Shown here: positions 1 through 8,542 of the stretch, in pieces | Numbering within the stretch: position 1 is the first letter of the stretch | Layout of the letters: each line of letters starts with the position of its first letter | Origin: Micromonospora sp. CPCC 205371 | GTDB lineage: Bacteria > Actinomycetota > Actinomycetes > Mycobacteriales > Micromonosporaceae | Assembly (NCBI RefSeq): GCF_026130045.1 | Contig: NZ_JAIBNX010000002.1 | Coordinates: 150,213-214,212 of the forward strand | Reading direction: 5' to 3' | Length of the DNA stretch: 64,000 nt | Notes under the pieces: model-generated | What the model was told of the DNA's origin: nothing | The model's database searches: none | The model's input: the letters and a program-made list of their open reading frames with translations, nothing else | Program-made: the position numbers and the translations under genes

Positions 1-540
1 GAGCTGGCCAAGGCCGCCAAGGAGAAGTGGGGCAGCGTCGACAAGCTGGTGCTGCTGGAGCTTCCGCAATCTGGCGAGCTCGTCCGCTCCCGCACCGACG
101 GGTACGTCGACGGGGTACGCAAGGTCTTCCCCGACTTCCCGGACTCCAAGGTGGTGAAGGTGGACGGCAAGGGGGCGCTGGAGCCATCGCTGACCGCGAT
201 GCAGAACCTGCTGCCGACGCTCGCCGGGGATCAGCACATCCTGCTCGGCGCGGTCAACGACCCGAGCGCCGTCGGCGCCTTCCGGGCCATCCAGAGCGCG
301 GGCCGGCAGGACGCCTTCCTCATCGGCGGGCAGAACGCCACCATCGAGGCGCGGCAGGAAATCTGCAACAACTCCAAGACCTTCATCGGCACCGTCGGCT
401 ACTTCCCGGAGAAGTACGGCGAGAAGCTCGTCGAGCTGGCCCGGAAGTTGCACGCCGGTGAGGCGAGCGACGACAACGTCTACATCGAACACAAGTGGGT
501 CAGCAACGCCAACATCCGCGAGTCCTACCCCACCTGCTGA
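1..540 (+). CDS. Sugar ABC transporter substrate-binding protein, C-terminal part (RbsB-like)
   Basis: This is the last 179 codons of a periplasmic-binding-protein type I (Peripla_BP_4, RbsB-like) solute receptor; the 5' end lies outside the window. The frame is open from the first base and ends in TGA. The visible part has the type-I layout: a DGYVDGVRKVFPDF helix region, an LGAVNDPSAVGAFRAI segment typical of the hinge and ligand pocket (N and D side chains), then FLIGGQNATIEA. It would bind a sugar outside the membrane and deliver it to the ATPase and permease immediately downstream (gap 38 nt to the ATPase start). The ligand cannot be told from this fragment. Confidence 0.85.
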   Translation, partial: ELAKAAKEKWGSVDKLVLLELPQSGELVRSRTDGYVDGVRKVFPDFPDSKVVKVDGKGALEPSLTAMQNLLPTLAGDQHILLGAVNDPSAVGAFRAIQSAGRQDAFLIGGQNATIEARQEICNNSKTFIGTVGYFPEKYGEKLVELARKLHAGEASDDNVYIEHKWVSNANIRESYPTC

Positions 541-578
541 TCCGCCGCACGATCACAGCAACCGGAAGGGAGGCCGGC

Positions 579-2087
579 GTGACAGCGGTGCTGCGCTGCG
601 ACGGCGTGCACAAGCGGTTCGGCGCCACCCACGCGGTGCGCGGCGTCAGCCTCCACGTCGACCGCGGTGAGGTGGTGGCGCTGCTCGGCGAGAACGGCGC
701 GGGCAAGTCCACCCTGGTCCGCTGCGTCGCTGGGGAGATCGTGCCGGACGAGGGCGGCGTGTGGGTGAACGGGGCGCACCTGGAGCAGGCCACGCCGGCG
801 CGCGCGGCGCAGCTCGGTGTCGCCGTCGTGCACCAGGAGCTCAGCTACGTCGGGCCCACCTCGGTCGCCGAGAACCTGCTGCTGGCGCGGCTGCCGCGCC
901 GGCGTGGGGCGCCGTTTCTGCTGGACCGGCGCCGCCTCGTCGAACAGGCCCGGGAGGCCCTCGCACGGATCGCGCCGGACATCGACGTGCGGGCCCGCAT
1001 GGCCGACCTGCGGGTCGGTGACCGGCAGCTCGTGGAGATCGCCCGTGCGGTGGGCTCCGGTGCCGCGGTAGTGCTCATGGACGAGCCCACCGCCGCGCTG
1101 ACCGCGGCGGAGGTGGAGAAGTTGTTCACCGCCGTCGCCTCGCTGCGCGAGCACGGCGTCGGCATCCTGTACATCTCGCACCGGCTCGACGAGATCCAGC
1201 GGATCGCCGACCGGGCGGTGGTGCTGCGCGACGGGGCGGTGGTCGGTACGCAGCGGGTCGGGGACGTGTCGCGGCAGGAGCTCGTGGCGCAGATCGTCGG
1301 CCGGCAGATCGACGCGTTCCGGCGCGAGCACCATGCCGAGCCAGAGGTCGGCGACGGGCGGCGCAGCCTGGAGGTGACCGGGTTGAGCGTGCCCGGCCGG
1401 CTGCGTTCGCTCGACCTGGCGATCCGGCCGGGTGAGATTCTCGGCCTGTACGGGCTGGCCGGTTCCGGCGTGGAACTGGTCGCCAAGGCGCTGGTGGGCG
1501 CCGTACCGTCAAGCGGCGAGGTCACCGTCGCGGGCCGGCGGCTTTCCCGCCGCACGCCCGCCACCTGCCGCAAGGCGGGGTTCGCGCACGTACCGTCCGA
1601 CCGCCGCGAAGAGGGCATCTTCCCGCTGTTGCCGGTCGGCACCAACGTGGCCATCGCCGCGCTCGCGGACCGGGGTGCCGCCGCGGTCGTCACCCGGGCC
1701 ACGGACCGCGCCGCCGGCCGGCGCTGGACGCAGGAACTCGACATCCGCCCGCGCGACCCGGACGTGCCGGTGGCGGCGCTGTCCGGCGGCAACCAACAAA
1801 AATCGATCTTCGCACGGTGGCTCGCCATCGAGCCGAAGGTCTTCGTGCTGGACGAGCCGACCAAGGGCGTCGACGTCGGGGCCAAGTCGCAGATGTACGA
1901 GCTGATCGCCCGCGTCGCCGAACAGGGGGCCGGTGTGCTGGTCATCAGCTCCGAGTTGCCCGAGCTGATGAGCCTGTGCAGCCGGATCGGGGTGGTGACG
2001 CGGGGCGAGCTCGTCGGCACCTACCCCACCGCCACCGTCGACGAACAACGGATCGTCGACCTCGCGATTGGAGGCCACGACCGATGA
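579..2087 (+). CDS. Sugar ABC transporter ATP-binding protein, duplicated ATPase (RbsA/MglA-like)
   Basis: A 502-residue double ABC ATPase that would energise sugar import at the inner membrane face. The first domain has Walker A GENGAGKST at residues 37-45, a signature reading VGDRQLVEIA and Walker B VVLMDEPTAALT. The second has the degenerate Walker A GLYGLAGSG typical of RbsA/MglA, signature LSGGNQQK and Walker B VFVLDEPTKGVD. The GTG at 579 is chosen because AAGGGAGG sits about 7 nt upstream and the domain begins at residue 4; a longer frame reaches back into the upstream gene but lacks such a site. The stop overlaps the permease start (ATGA), showing translational coupling. Confidence 0.93.
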   Translation: MTAVLRCDGVHKRFGATHAVRGVSLHVDRGEVVALLGENGAGKSTLVRCVAGEIVPDEGGVWVNGAHLEQATPARAAQLGVAVVHQELSYVGPTSVAENLLLARLPRRRGAPFLLDRRRLVEQAREALARIAPDIDVRARMADLRVGDRQLVEIARAVGSGAAVVLMDEPTAALTAAEVEKLFTAVASLREHGVGILYISHRLDEIQRIADRAVVLRDGAVVGTQRVGDVSRQELVAQIVGRQIDAFRREHHAEPEVGDGRRSLEVTGLSVPGRLRSLDLAIRPGEILGLYGLAGSGVELVAKALVGAVPSSGEVTVAGRRLSRRTPATCRKAGFAHVPSDRREEGIFPLLPVGTNVAIAALADRGAAAVVTRATDRAAGRRWTQELDIRPRDPDVPVAALSGGNQQKSIFARWLAIEPKVFVLDEPTKGVDVGAKSQMYELIARVAEQGAGVLVISSELPELMSLCSRIGVVTRGELVGTYPTATVDEQRIVDLAIGGHDR

Positions 2088-3079
2088 CCCATCAGTCCAG
2101 CGCGGTGCCGCTCATGGCGCGCGTCCGCCCCGTCCTGAGCCTGGAGGGTGCGCTCCAGTCCGGCGCCGCACTGGTAGTGATCTACGTGGGCCTGCTGGTG
2201 GCCTTCACGATCGCCTCGCCGGTGTTCCTGACCGGCTCCAACCTGCTCAACATCACCGCTTCGGTGGCAACGCTCGGCATCGTCGCGGCCGTGCAGACGG
2301 CGGTCATCATCAGTGGCGGGTTCGACCTTTCGGTCGGTTCCACGGCGGCGTTCACGAGCGTCGTGGCCGCTGAGATGCTCTCCGCCGGGGTGGGGGCGCC
2401 GCTCGCCATCGTCAGCGCCCTCGCCGTGGGCGGCGTGATCGGCGCCGGCAACGCACTGGTCATCACGCGGCTCAACGTCAACCCGCTGATCGCCACCCTC
2501 GGCATGATGTCGATCATCCGCGGTGTCGCCCTGGTGTGGACGGACGCGCTCACCGTCGTCTACCCGGCCGACCAGCTCGCGTACCTGGGGCGGGCCCGGA
2601 TCGGCGGCGTCCAGGTGTCGATCGTGTTCATGCTGCTGACGTTCGTGGCCGTGTGGGCGGTGTTGCGCTATACCGTGTTCGGCCGGTTCGTGTTCGCGGT
2701 CGGCGGCAACGCCAAGGCGGCCTTCCTGTCTGGGGTGCACGTCAACCGGGTGCGCACGCTCGTCTACGTCGCGTCCGGGCTCTCCGCCGCCCTCGCCGGC
2801 CTGGTCATCGCCAGCCAACTCATCGCCGGATCTCCGCAAGCCGCCAGCGGTCTGGAGCTGAGCGCGGTGACCGCGGCGGTGCTCGGCGGCGCCAGCCTGA
2901 GCGGCGGCCAGGGCCGGATATGGATGACGCTGGTCGGCGCTCTGATCATGGGCACCCTGACCAACGGCTTGGTGCTCATGGACATCTCGTCGTTCTGGCA
3001 GACCGCGGTGCTCGGTGTCGTGCTCATCCTCGCGGTCGCCCTCGACCAGGTCCGCACCCGTACCCGGCGGAAGGGGTGA
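2084..3079 (+). CDS. Sugar ABC transporter permease (RbsC-like)
   Basis: A 331-residue polytopic membrane protein of the BPD_transp_2 (RbsC) family, the usual partner of a double-ATPase subunit. Hydrophobic segments start at residue 25 and continue to the C-terminus, about 8-10 helices. Family hallmarks are visible: GGFDLSVGS after the third helix, a GNALVITRLNVNPLIATLG segment, VFAVGGNAKAAFLSGV (the cytoplasmic EAA-like loop) and GGASLSGGQG. The ATG overlaps the ATPase stop by 4 nt. Together with the two preceding genes it forms a receptor-ATPase-permease importer. The gene ends 13 nt before the convergent FadR-type regulator. Confidence 0.93.
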   Translation: MTHQSSAVPLMARVRPVLSLEGALQSGAALVVIYVGLLVAFTIASPVFLTGSNLLNITASVATLGIVAAVQTAVIISGGFDLSVGSTAAFTSVVAAEMLSAGVGAPLAIVSALAVGGVIGAGNALVITRLNVNPLIATLGMMSIIRGVALVWTDALTVVYPADQLAYLGRARIGGVQVSIVFMLLTFVAVWAVLRYTVFGRFVFAVGGNAKAAFLSGVHVNRVRTLVYVASGLSAALAGLVIASQLIAGSPQAASGLELSAVTAAVLGGASLSGGQGRIWMTLVGALIMGTLTNGLVLMDISSFWQTAVLGVVLILAVALDQVRTRTRRKG

Positions 3080-3092
3080 GTGCGATGGCGGG

Positions 3093-3869
3093 CTATGGAG
3101 AGACTTCGTCGAAGATCTCGTTGAGCAGGTGGTCGAGGTCGACGGCGGGGATCAGCTTGCCGAGCTCGCGGTGCACGATGTCGTCGAGGCTCTTGTCGTA
3201 GTCGGCACCGTAGGTGCGGCGGGCGACGGAGAGGTGGCCGAGCATGGCCTGGCGTGCGCCTTCCGGGTCATGCTCTTTGATCGCGGTGAAGATGTCGTCG
3301 TGGAAGGGCACTCCTTCGCGGGCGACGTGGGGGTCGCTGAGGCTGCGAAGCATGAGCTCGAACGCTAGCCCTGATACAGAGGCGAACATCGCTTCGATGA
3401 CCGGGTTGCGTGCCATGCGCGCGATCGCGGCGTGGAAGGCGATGTCGGCGCGTGCTCTGTCCACGACGTTGGTGGCTTTGTTGAAGCGTTCGAGCGTGGC
3501 CAGCAGGCTCGCGATCTCCTCGTCGGTGGCCAGTCTCGCGGCGGCGGCCGCGGTCACCGACTCCACCATGATGCGAGCGTCGGTCAGTTCTCGTGGCGTG
3601 ACCTGACGGCGGCGGAAGAAGGCGTCGAGAGATCGTGCGCCGTCGGTCGTCTTGGCCGCCCGGGCGAAGGTGCCCCGGCCCGCGATGACGTCGACCAGGC
3701 GACGCTCTTGCAGGCTGCGCAGCACTTCCCGGACGATTGGTCGGCTGACCGCATAGGTCTCGGCGAGGATTCGCTCGGAGGGTAGCTTTTCTCCAGGTTG
3801 GAACCGTCCGGACAGCAGCTCCTGCTCGAGGTGCGCCTCGAGCGAAGCGCGGGGCGGGCGCGTCGTCAT
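3093..3869 (-). CDS. FadR-subfamily GntR transcriptional regulator (wHTH + FCD domain)
   Basis: A 258-residue regulator. Residues about 5-70 form the GntR winged helix (LPSERILAETYAVSRPIVRE, then VIAGRGTF). The rest is an all-helical FCD domain with metal-ligand-type histidines (ADIAFHAAIARMARN, EHDPEGARQAMLGHL). FCD regulators commonly sense sugar acids or other organic acids. The ATG at 3869 is preferred: a TTG at 3920 is in frame but falls inside the predicted -10 box, so it cannot be transcribed. No good Shine-Dalgarno sequence precedes 3869. The gene lies beside an enolase-superfamily gene and a sugar importer that carry the same operator motif, so it probably represses them and itself. 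Confidence 0.88.
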   Translation of the reverse strand: MTTRPPRASLEAHLEQELLSGRFQPGEKLPSERILAETYAVSRPIVREVLRSLQERRLVDVIAGRGTFARAAKTTDGARSLDAFFRRRQVTPRELTDARIMVESVTAAAAARLATDEEIASLLATLERFNKATNVVDRARADIAFHAAIARMARNPVIEAMFASVSGLAFELMLRSLSDPHVAREGVPFHDDIFTAIKEHDPEGARQAMLGHLSVARRTYGADYDKSLDDIVHRELGKLIPAVDLDHLLNEIFDEVSP

Positions 3870-3897
3870 CGGCTCGCCGGAGCGGTGTAATCGGCGC

Positions 3898-3948
3898 TGG
3901 TCGGACCGGTCATGCCACAACTGTATCTGTCGTGATTGGGCTGGACAA
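3898..3948 (-). promoter_or_regulatory. Promoter and operator of the FadR-type regulator gene
   Basis: On the minus strand TTGTCC (3948-3943), a 17-nt spacer and TACAGT (3925-3920) make a plausible sigma-70 promoter with transcription start near 3913. The sequence TGGTCGGACCG (3898-3908) follows at about +6 to +16 and is a near-palindrome of the form TGGT-N3-ACC used by many FadR-type GntR proteins. The position suggests autorepression. The same motif recurs at 5308 and 5430. Confidence 0.55.
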
Positions 3949-3991
3949 CCTGGTCAGCGAGGCCGCATCGGTGGCTCGGAGCCGGGGCGGT

Positions 3992-5284
3992 TCAGCCGGC
4001 ACTAGCGGTCGCGGCGCTGGACCGCGGCGGTGCGTCGTCGGTCGCGGAGGATCGGTCGGGTGCTGTCAGGCACCGTCCTAGCCGCGTGATCCGGGTGGAG
4101 GGGGCGGCCAGGACCTCCGGGCGCAGCCTGACCCCGTGTCCCGAGCGCGGTGCCGGGGCGACGGCGCCGACGTGCACGGGTGGGATGCCGTCCACGATAT
4201 CCCGCCACCATCCGTGGTGATAGGCGCGGGTGAATTCCTGAATCGGGTTCTCGGGCAGGTGCATCGCCAGATGCACCGAGGCGGCGAAGACGACCGGACC
4301 GCTGCAGTCGTGCAGGGTGAGTGGGCGTCCGGCGTCCTGCGCCGCGGGTATCAGGTCGAGGGTCTCGCTGATGCCGCCGACCCAGCCAAGGTCGACGATG
4401 GGCACGTCGATGCCGTCGGCGTCGAGCAGGTTGCGATGTGCGCGGGCGCCGCCGAGCGTCTCACCGCCCGCCAGGGGGATCGGCGATCCGGTGCGCAAGA
4501 TGCGTAGGCCCTTGAGGTCGTCGGGCCGTAGCGCGTCCTCCGCCCAGAATGGAGCGAACTCGGCGATCGCGTCCAGAATCCGGCGCGCCGGATCGAGGCT
4601 CCACAGCGCGTGCAACTCGACCGCGATGTCGATCGCGTCACCGACTTCGGCGCGGATACGCCGGAGCGGTTCACAGCCGGCGGCGAGCCCGGCCGCGTCG
4701 ATGGAACGGCCGGAGGTCTGCTCGGCGAGTTGGTCGAAGGGCCAGATCTTCATCGCGGTGATGCCCTGCGCGAGGAGATCCCGGGCTAGCTGTTCCGGCC
4801 GGTGAAGGAACGCGTCGAGGTCCTCGTAGGGCTGCACCGGGCCGTCCGCGGCGGTCAATCCCCAGTTGGACGAGACCTGGCCGAAGGTCTGGCGCATGTA
4901 GAGCGGCCCCGCGCAGGTGTTGTAGACGCGCAGGGAGTCGCGGCGCCGGCCGAGCAGGTCGGCGAGCGGTAGGCCCGCGTGCTGGGCGGCGATGTCCCAC
5001 AGCGCGAGGTCGATGGCGCTGCGGGCGCGCGTTTCCGCGCCGCTGCCCGAGTATCCGACGTACGCCACGGTTCCGCCCGCGTGCCGGGCGATGTCCCGTG
5101 CGCTGTCACCGAGTTCCAGCCCGAGCAGGCGCGGTGCCAGCTCCTCGTGCACGACCGCTTCGGCCGGGCCCGCGCCGTAGTAGGTCTCGCCGAGACCCAC
5201 CAGGCCGGTGTCGGTCGACACGTGCACAAACAGGAGGTTGGGCAGGTGCGGCAGGCGCACCGTCTCTAGGCCGATGATCTTCAC
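3992..5284 (-). CDS. Enolase-superfamily (mandelate racemase/muconate lactonizing type) enzyme, probable sugar-acid dehydratase
   Basis: A 430-residue protein with the N-terminal capping domain (MKIIGLETVRLPH onward, GLGETYYG loop) and a TIM-barrel domain of the enolase superfamily. MKIWPFDQLAEQ supplies the usual lysine-bearing strand. Metal-ligand-like acids are seen in AVELHALW, FWAEDALRP and LAGGETLGG, and a possible catalytic His in LTLHDCSGPV. Most neighbours of this type dehydrate aldonic or uronic acids. The last 60 residues or so are low-complexity and unusual for the family, which normally ends near 400. Divergent from a sugar importer and glycosidase; its promoter carries a TGGT-N3-ACCA operator. 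Confidence 0.85.
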   Translation of the reverse strand: MKIIGLETVRLPHLPNLLFVHVSTDTGLVGLGETYYGAGPAEAVVHEELAPRLLGLELGDSARDIARHAGGTVAYVGYSGSGAETRARSAIDLALWDIAAQHAGLPLADLLGRRRDSLRVYNTCAGPLYMRQTFGQVSSNWGLTAADGPVQPYEDLDAFLHRPEQLARDLLAQGITAMKIWPFDQLAEQTSGRSIDAAGLAAGCEPLRRIRAEVGDAIDIAVELHALWSLDPARRILDAIAEFAPFWAEDALRPDDLKGLRILRTGSPIPLAGGETLGGARAHRNLLDADGIDVPIVDLGWVGGISETLDLIPAAQDAGRPLTLHDCSGPVVFAASVHLAMHLPENPIQEFTRAYHHGWWRDIVDGIPPVHVGAVAPAPRSGHGVRLRPEVLAAPSTRITRLGRCLTAPDRSSATDDAPPRSSAATASAG

Positions 5285-5307
5285 AGTGCTCCATCGTTAG
5301 GCATGAC

Positions 5308-5343
5308 TGGTAAGACCATATTTGGCCCCGCACAGCCGGTCAA
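5308..5343 (-). promoter_or_regulatory. Promoter of the dehydratase gene with perfect TGGT-N3-ACCA operator on its -10
   Basis: Minus strand: TTGACC (5343-5338), 17-nt spacer, TATGGT (5320-5315). The perfect palindrome TGGTAAGACCA (5308-5318) overlaps the -10 box, the classical place for a repressor. It matches the FadR/GntR-FCD consensus half-sites and lies in the divergent region controlled with the 5430 site. Confidence 0.6.
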
Positions 5344-5401
5344 GTCGTCTCTTCGATGGGCGCAACAGCACGGATGCCGTTCCCACCTTGGGTTTCGTGG
5401 C

Positions 5402-5440
5402 TTGACGGCTCATGGCTTCTCATGCATTGTGGTCTGACCG
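5402..5440 (+). promoter_or_regulatory. Promoter of the lipoprotein/permease operon with FadR-type operator
   Basis: Plus strand: TTGACG (5402-5407), 17-nt spacer, CATTGT (5425-5430). TGGTCTGACCG (5430-5440) begins at the last base of the -10 box and extends to the likely start of transcription. It differs from a perfect TGGT-N3-ACCA palindrome only in the last base. Confidence 0.55.
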
Positions 5441-5471
5441 GTCTACCCGATGACAACGAGGTTTCCCCGCG

Positions 5472-6851
5472 ATGACAAAAGTGTTGGTGCGACGCACTGT
5501 CGCCCGTACCGCTCGTGCCGCTTTGTGTACCGCCGCGGTGGCCCTCGTCACCGCCGCCTGCAGCCCGACCCCCGGGTCGGACAACTCGACCGCAACGGCA
5601 GGTCCGATCTCGACCGCGGTGCCCAGCGACGAGAAGATCACGCTGACCCTGACCGACTACGAGGCCGGCGGCACCGGCGACGCGATCGTCACGTTGATCA
5701 AGAACTTTCAGGCGCTGCACCCCAACGTCACGATCGAACGGCAGTACACCGCCTTCGCCGACTACGGCAAGAACATCAAGCTGGTGATGTCGTCGGACAA
5801 GGCGCCTGACATCGCCCAGGTCGGACAGGCCCACGTGATGATGGGCCCGCTGGTAAAGGGCAAGCTGATCCGCCCGCTGGACGACTACGCGGCCGCGTAC
5901 GGCTGGTCGGACCGGTTCGGCCCCGGTCTGCTCGACCAGCTCCGGTTCGAGGACGACGCGCGCAGCTTCGGAAGCGGCAAGCTCTACGGGGCGAGCGTGG
6001 CCGGCAACCTCGTCGGGGTCTACTACAACCGGGCGAAACTCAAAGCGCTCGGCGTGGAGCCGGAGGCCATCGCCGACCTGACCGCGTTCACCGACACGCT
6101 GGCCAAGGCCAAGGCGGCCGGTGAGCTCCCGATCCAACTGGGCAACCTGGAAGCGTGGCCGGCCAACCACCTGTTGAGCGACCTCATCGCGCAGTACGAC
6201 GATCTCGATGCCGTGCGGAACTGGGTCTACGGCAAGCCGGGCGCGTCGCTCGACCGGCCGGGGGTCAAGCAGGCCGCCGCCACGCTCCAGTCGTGGGTCT
6301 CCAACGGCTACGTCGCGCCCTCGGCGAACGGCACCGCCTACGACGACGGCGTCTCGAAGTTCATCAAGGGCGAAGGCGTGTTCATGGTGACCGGCAACTG
6401 GATCCAAGCGCGTATCGATCAGGAGATGAAGGGCGCCGCCGGGTTCATGCTGCTGCCCCCCGCCAAGGCCGGCGCCCCGGCGCGGGCAACCGGTGCGCTC
6501 ACCTCGCCATTCGCCGTGTCGAGCAAGTCGAAGCATCCGGACGTGGCCGCGGCGTTCATCAACTACATGATCTCGCAGGAGGCCTCACCGACCCTGTTCA
6601 AGGGTGGCTACCTGCCCGCGCTCAACGGTGAGTCGTCCACGGCCGGCGCGGGGACCGCGCAAGAAGGCACCCTCGAAGGTTGGCGGAAGGTGACGCAGGC
6701 CGACGGCATGGCCCTTTATATGGACTGGGCTACACCGTCCATGGGGGACACGCTGTTCTCGGAAGTCCAGAAGCTGCTTGGTGGCAAGCAGAGCGCGGAC
6801 GGGCTGATCAAAACGGTCCAGGACGACTGGAACACCTTCACCGCGAAATGA
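5472..6851 (+). CDS. Carbohydrate ABC transporter substrate-binding lipoprotein (family 1)
   Basis: A 459-residue extracellular solute-binding protein. The N-terminus is basic and hydrophobic and ends in lipobox VTAAC, with Cys30 the probable lipidated residue. After a Thr/Ser-rich linker the mature protein shows family-1 features: ITLTLTDYEAGGTGDAI, VTIERQYTAF, SSDKAPDIAQ, GNLVGVYYNRAKL and FMVTGNWIQA, which are common in oligosaccharide receptors. The stop overlaps the next gene by 4 nt. It would capture the sugar imported by the two permeases downstream; no ATPase gene is in the operon, so a shared MalK/MsiK-type ATPase elsewhere is likely. Confidence 0.92.
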   Translation: MTKVLVRRTVARTARAALCTAAVALVTAACSPTPGSDNSTATAGPISTAVPSDEKITLTLTDYEAGGTGDAIVTLIKNFQALHPNVTIERQYTAFADYGKNIKLVMSSDKAPDIAQVGQAHVMMGPLVKGKLIRPLDDYAAAYGWSDRFGPGLLDQLRFEDDARSFGSGKLYGASVAGNLVGVYYNRAKLKALGVEPEAIADLTAFTDTLAKAKAAGELPIQLGNLEAWPANHLLSDLIAQYDDLDAVRNWVYGKPGASLDRPGVKQAAATLQSWVSNGYVAPSANGTAYDDGVSKFIKGEGVFMVTGNWIQARIDQEMKGAAGFMLLPPAKAGAPARATGALTSPFAVSSKSKHPDVAAAFINYMISQEASPTLFKGGYLPALNGESSTAGAGTAQEGTLEGWRKVTQADGMALYMDWATPSMGDTLFSEVQKLLGGKQSADGLIKTVQDDWNTFTAK

Positions 6852-7723
6852 GTCCACCCATGCGACGGCGGCAGCGGATCGCCTACCTGTACCTCCTGCC
6901 CGGCTTCCTGGTCTATCTGGCGTTCGTCCTGGTGCCCCTCGCGCACACCGTCGAGCTGTCGTTCTTCGAATGGGACGGCATCTCCGTCGGCAGGTGGGTG
7001 GGTTTGGACAACTACCGCAGGCTGCTCGGCGATAGCACGATCCTGTCCTCGTTCGCGCATGCCGGAGTCTTTCTCGTCTTCACCTCCGTCGTGCCGGTGA
7101 TGCTCGGTCTCGTCCTTGCCGCGGCGCTGAGCCGCCACCGGCTGCGCGGGCTGGCGGTGTTCCGCACCGTGCTGTTCCTGCCGCAGGTCATCGCGATGGT
7201 GGTGGTCGGCGTCGCGTGGCGGTGGATGTACACCGACGACGGAGTGGTGAACCAGCTGCTGCACGCCATCGGGCTGGGCTCGGTGACCAGGGCCTGGCTC
7301 GGCGACTTCACCTGGGCGCTGCCCGCCGTCGGCCTGGTGGGCACCTGGGTGATGTACGGCCTCTGTATGGTGCTGTTCCTTGCCGGTGTCCAGAAAATCG
7401 ACACGAGCCTGTACGAGGTGGCGCGCATCGACGGCGCCGGGCCGATCAGGGAGTTCCGCCACGTGACCCTGCCAGGGCTGCGACAGGAGATCGCAGTGGC
7501 GCTGACCATCACCACCATCGCCGCGCTGCGGAACTTCGACCTGGTCTACGTGACGACCAACGGCGGGCCGGGCAACGCCACCAACGTGCCCGCCGTGGAG
7601 ATCTACCGCCTGGGCTTCCGCGAGGGCGACGTGGGCCTGGCCTGCGCCGTCGCGGTCGTGCTCACCCTGCTCATCTTCGCCGTGGTGTTCGCCATCACCA
7701 GGCTGGCCCGGGAGGAACGATGA
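6848..7723 (+). CDS. Sugar ABC transporter permease, MalF type
   Basis: A 291-residue inner-membrane permease with six hydrophobic segments starting at residue 8. The cytoplasmic EAA loop reads LYEVARIDGAGPIREFRHVT, in the position expected for contact with the ATPase. The ATG overlaps the stop of the binding-protein gene (ATGA), and its own stop overlaps the next permease the same way. Family: BPD_transp_1, first subunit of a heterodimeric sugar channel. Confidence 0.92.
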   Translation: MSPPMRRRQRIAYLYLLPGFLVYLAFVLVPLAHTVELSFFEWDGISVGRWVGLDNYRRLLGDSTILSSFAHAGVFLVFTSVVPVMLGLVLAAALSRHRLRGLAVFRTVLFLPQVIAMVVVGVAWRWMYTDDGVVNQLLHAIGLGSVTRAWLGDFTWALPAVGLVGTWVMYGLCMVLFLAGVQKIDTSLYEVARIDGAGPIREFRHVTLPGLRQEIAVALTITTIAALRNFDLVYVTTNGGPGNATNVPAVEIYRLGFREGDVGLACAVAVVLTLLIFAVVFAITRLAREER

Positions 7724-8541
7724 GCGTCCGAGCGGAACGGCTCGTCATCTACGCGGTCCTGGTGACGTTCTGCGTGGCTGTGCTGCTGCCGTTCGTCAGC
7801 ATCCTGACCGTCGCGCTGCAACCGCCGGGCAGCACCGTCACCGGTCTGGCACTGCCGGATGAGCTGCATTTCGGCAACTTCCGGCGCGCGTGGACCGTCG
7901 GCGGATTCGGCTCGCTGATGGCCTCCAGCGCGATCGTCGCCATCGTGGTGGTGCCGACCGCGACCGCGCTGTCGATACTGGCCGGGTACGCCTTCGGCAC
8001 CATGCGGTTCCGGGGCTCCACCGGATTGTTCTACCTGCTGCTGATCGGCCTCGTCATGCCGTTCGAGGCGACCGTCGTGCCGCTCTATTACGACCTACGA
8101 GCGCTGCACCTCACCGACACATATTGGGCGCTCATCCTGCCCCAGATTGGTTTGTCGGTCGCGTTCGGCACGTTCTGGATGCGGGCGTTCTTCCTGTCAT
8201 CGCCGACGTCCCTGCTGGAGGCGGCGCGGCTAGACGGCGCGTCGACCTGGACCACCCTGTGGCGAATCCTGTTGCCCACTGCCCGGCCGGCCGTCACCAC
8301 GCTCGCAACGCTGTTCTTCCTGTGGAGCTGGAACGAGTTCCTGCTCGCCCTGGTACTGATCCAGGACCCGGACCGCCGGACCGCACCCGCCGGTCTCGGC
8401 CTGTTCGTCGGCGAACGGACGGTGGACGTCGCCGGCCTCTCCGCCGGAGCGCTGATCATCACTCTGCCGGTGATTGTGGTCTACCTGTTCCTGCAACGTG
8501 GTTTCATTCGCGGCATGCTCGAAGGATCGATCAAAGGCTGA
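7720..8541 (+). CDS. Sugar ABC transporter permease, MalG type
   Basis: A 273-residue inner-membrane permease. Residues 8-28 form the first helix. A periplasmic loop (LPDELHFGNFRRAWTVGG) follows, then helices and the EAA loop LLEAARLDGASTWTTLWRIL. The C-terminus RGFIRGMLEGSIKG is typical for MalG homologues. GGAGG lies about 5 nt upstream of the ATG. It pairs with the preceding MalF-type subunit. One nucleotide separates its stop from the glycosidase gene. Confidence 0.92.
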   Translation: MSVRAERLVIYAVLVTFCVAVLLPFVSILTVALQPPGSTVTGLALPDELHFGNFRRAWTVGGFGSLMASSAIVAIVVVPTATALSILAGYAFGTMRFRGSTGLFYLLLIGLVMPFEATVVPLYYDLRALHLTDTYWALILPQIGLSVAFGTFWMRAFFLSSPTSLLEAARLDGASTWTTLWRILLPTARPAVTTLATLFFLWSWNEFLLALVLIQDPDRRTAPAGLGLFVGERTVDVAGLSAGALIITLPVIVVYLFLQRGFIRGMLEGSIKG

Positions 8542-8542
8542 C

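Noticed and set aside
3870..3920. TTG start at 3920 for the FadR-type regulator
   Set aside because: The TTG overlaps the predicted -10 box and the 17 added residues do not resemble the family.
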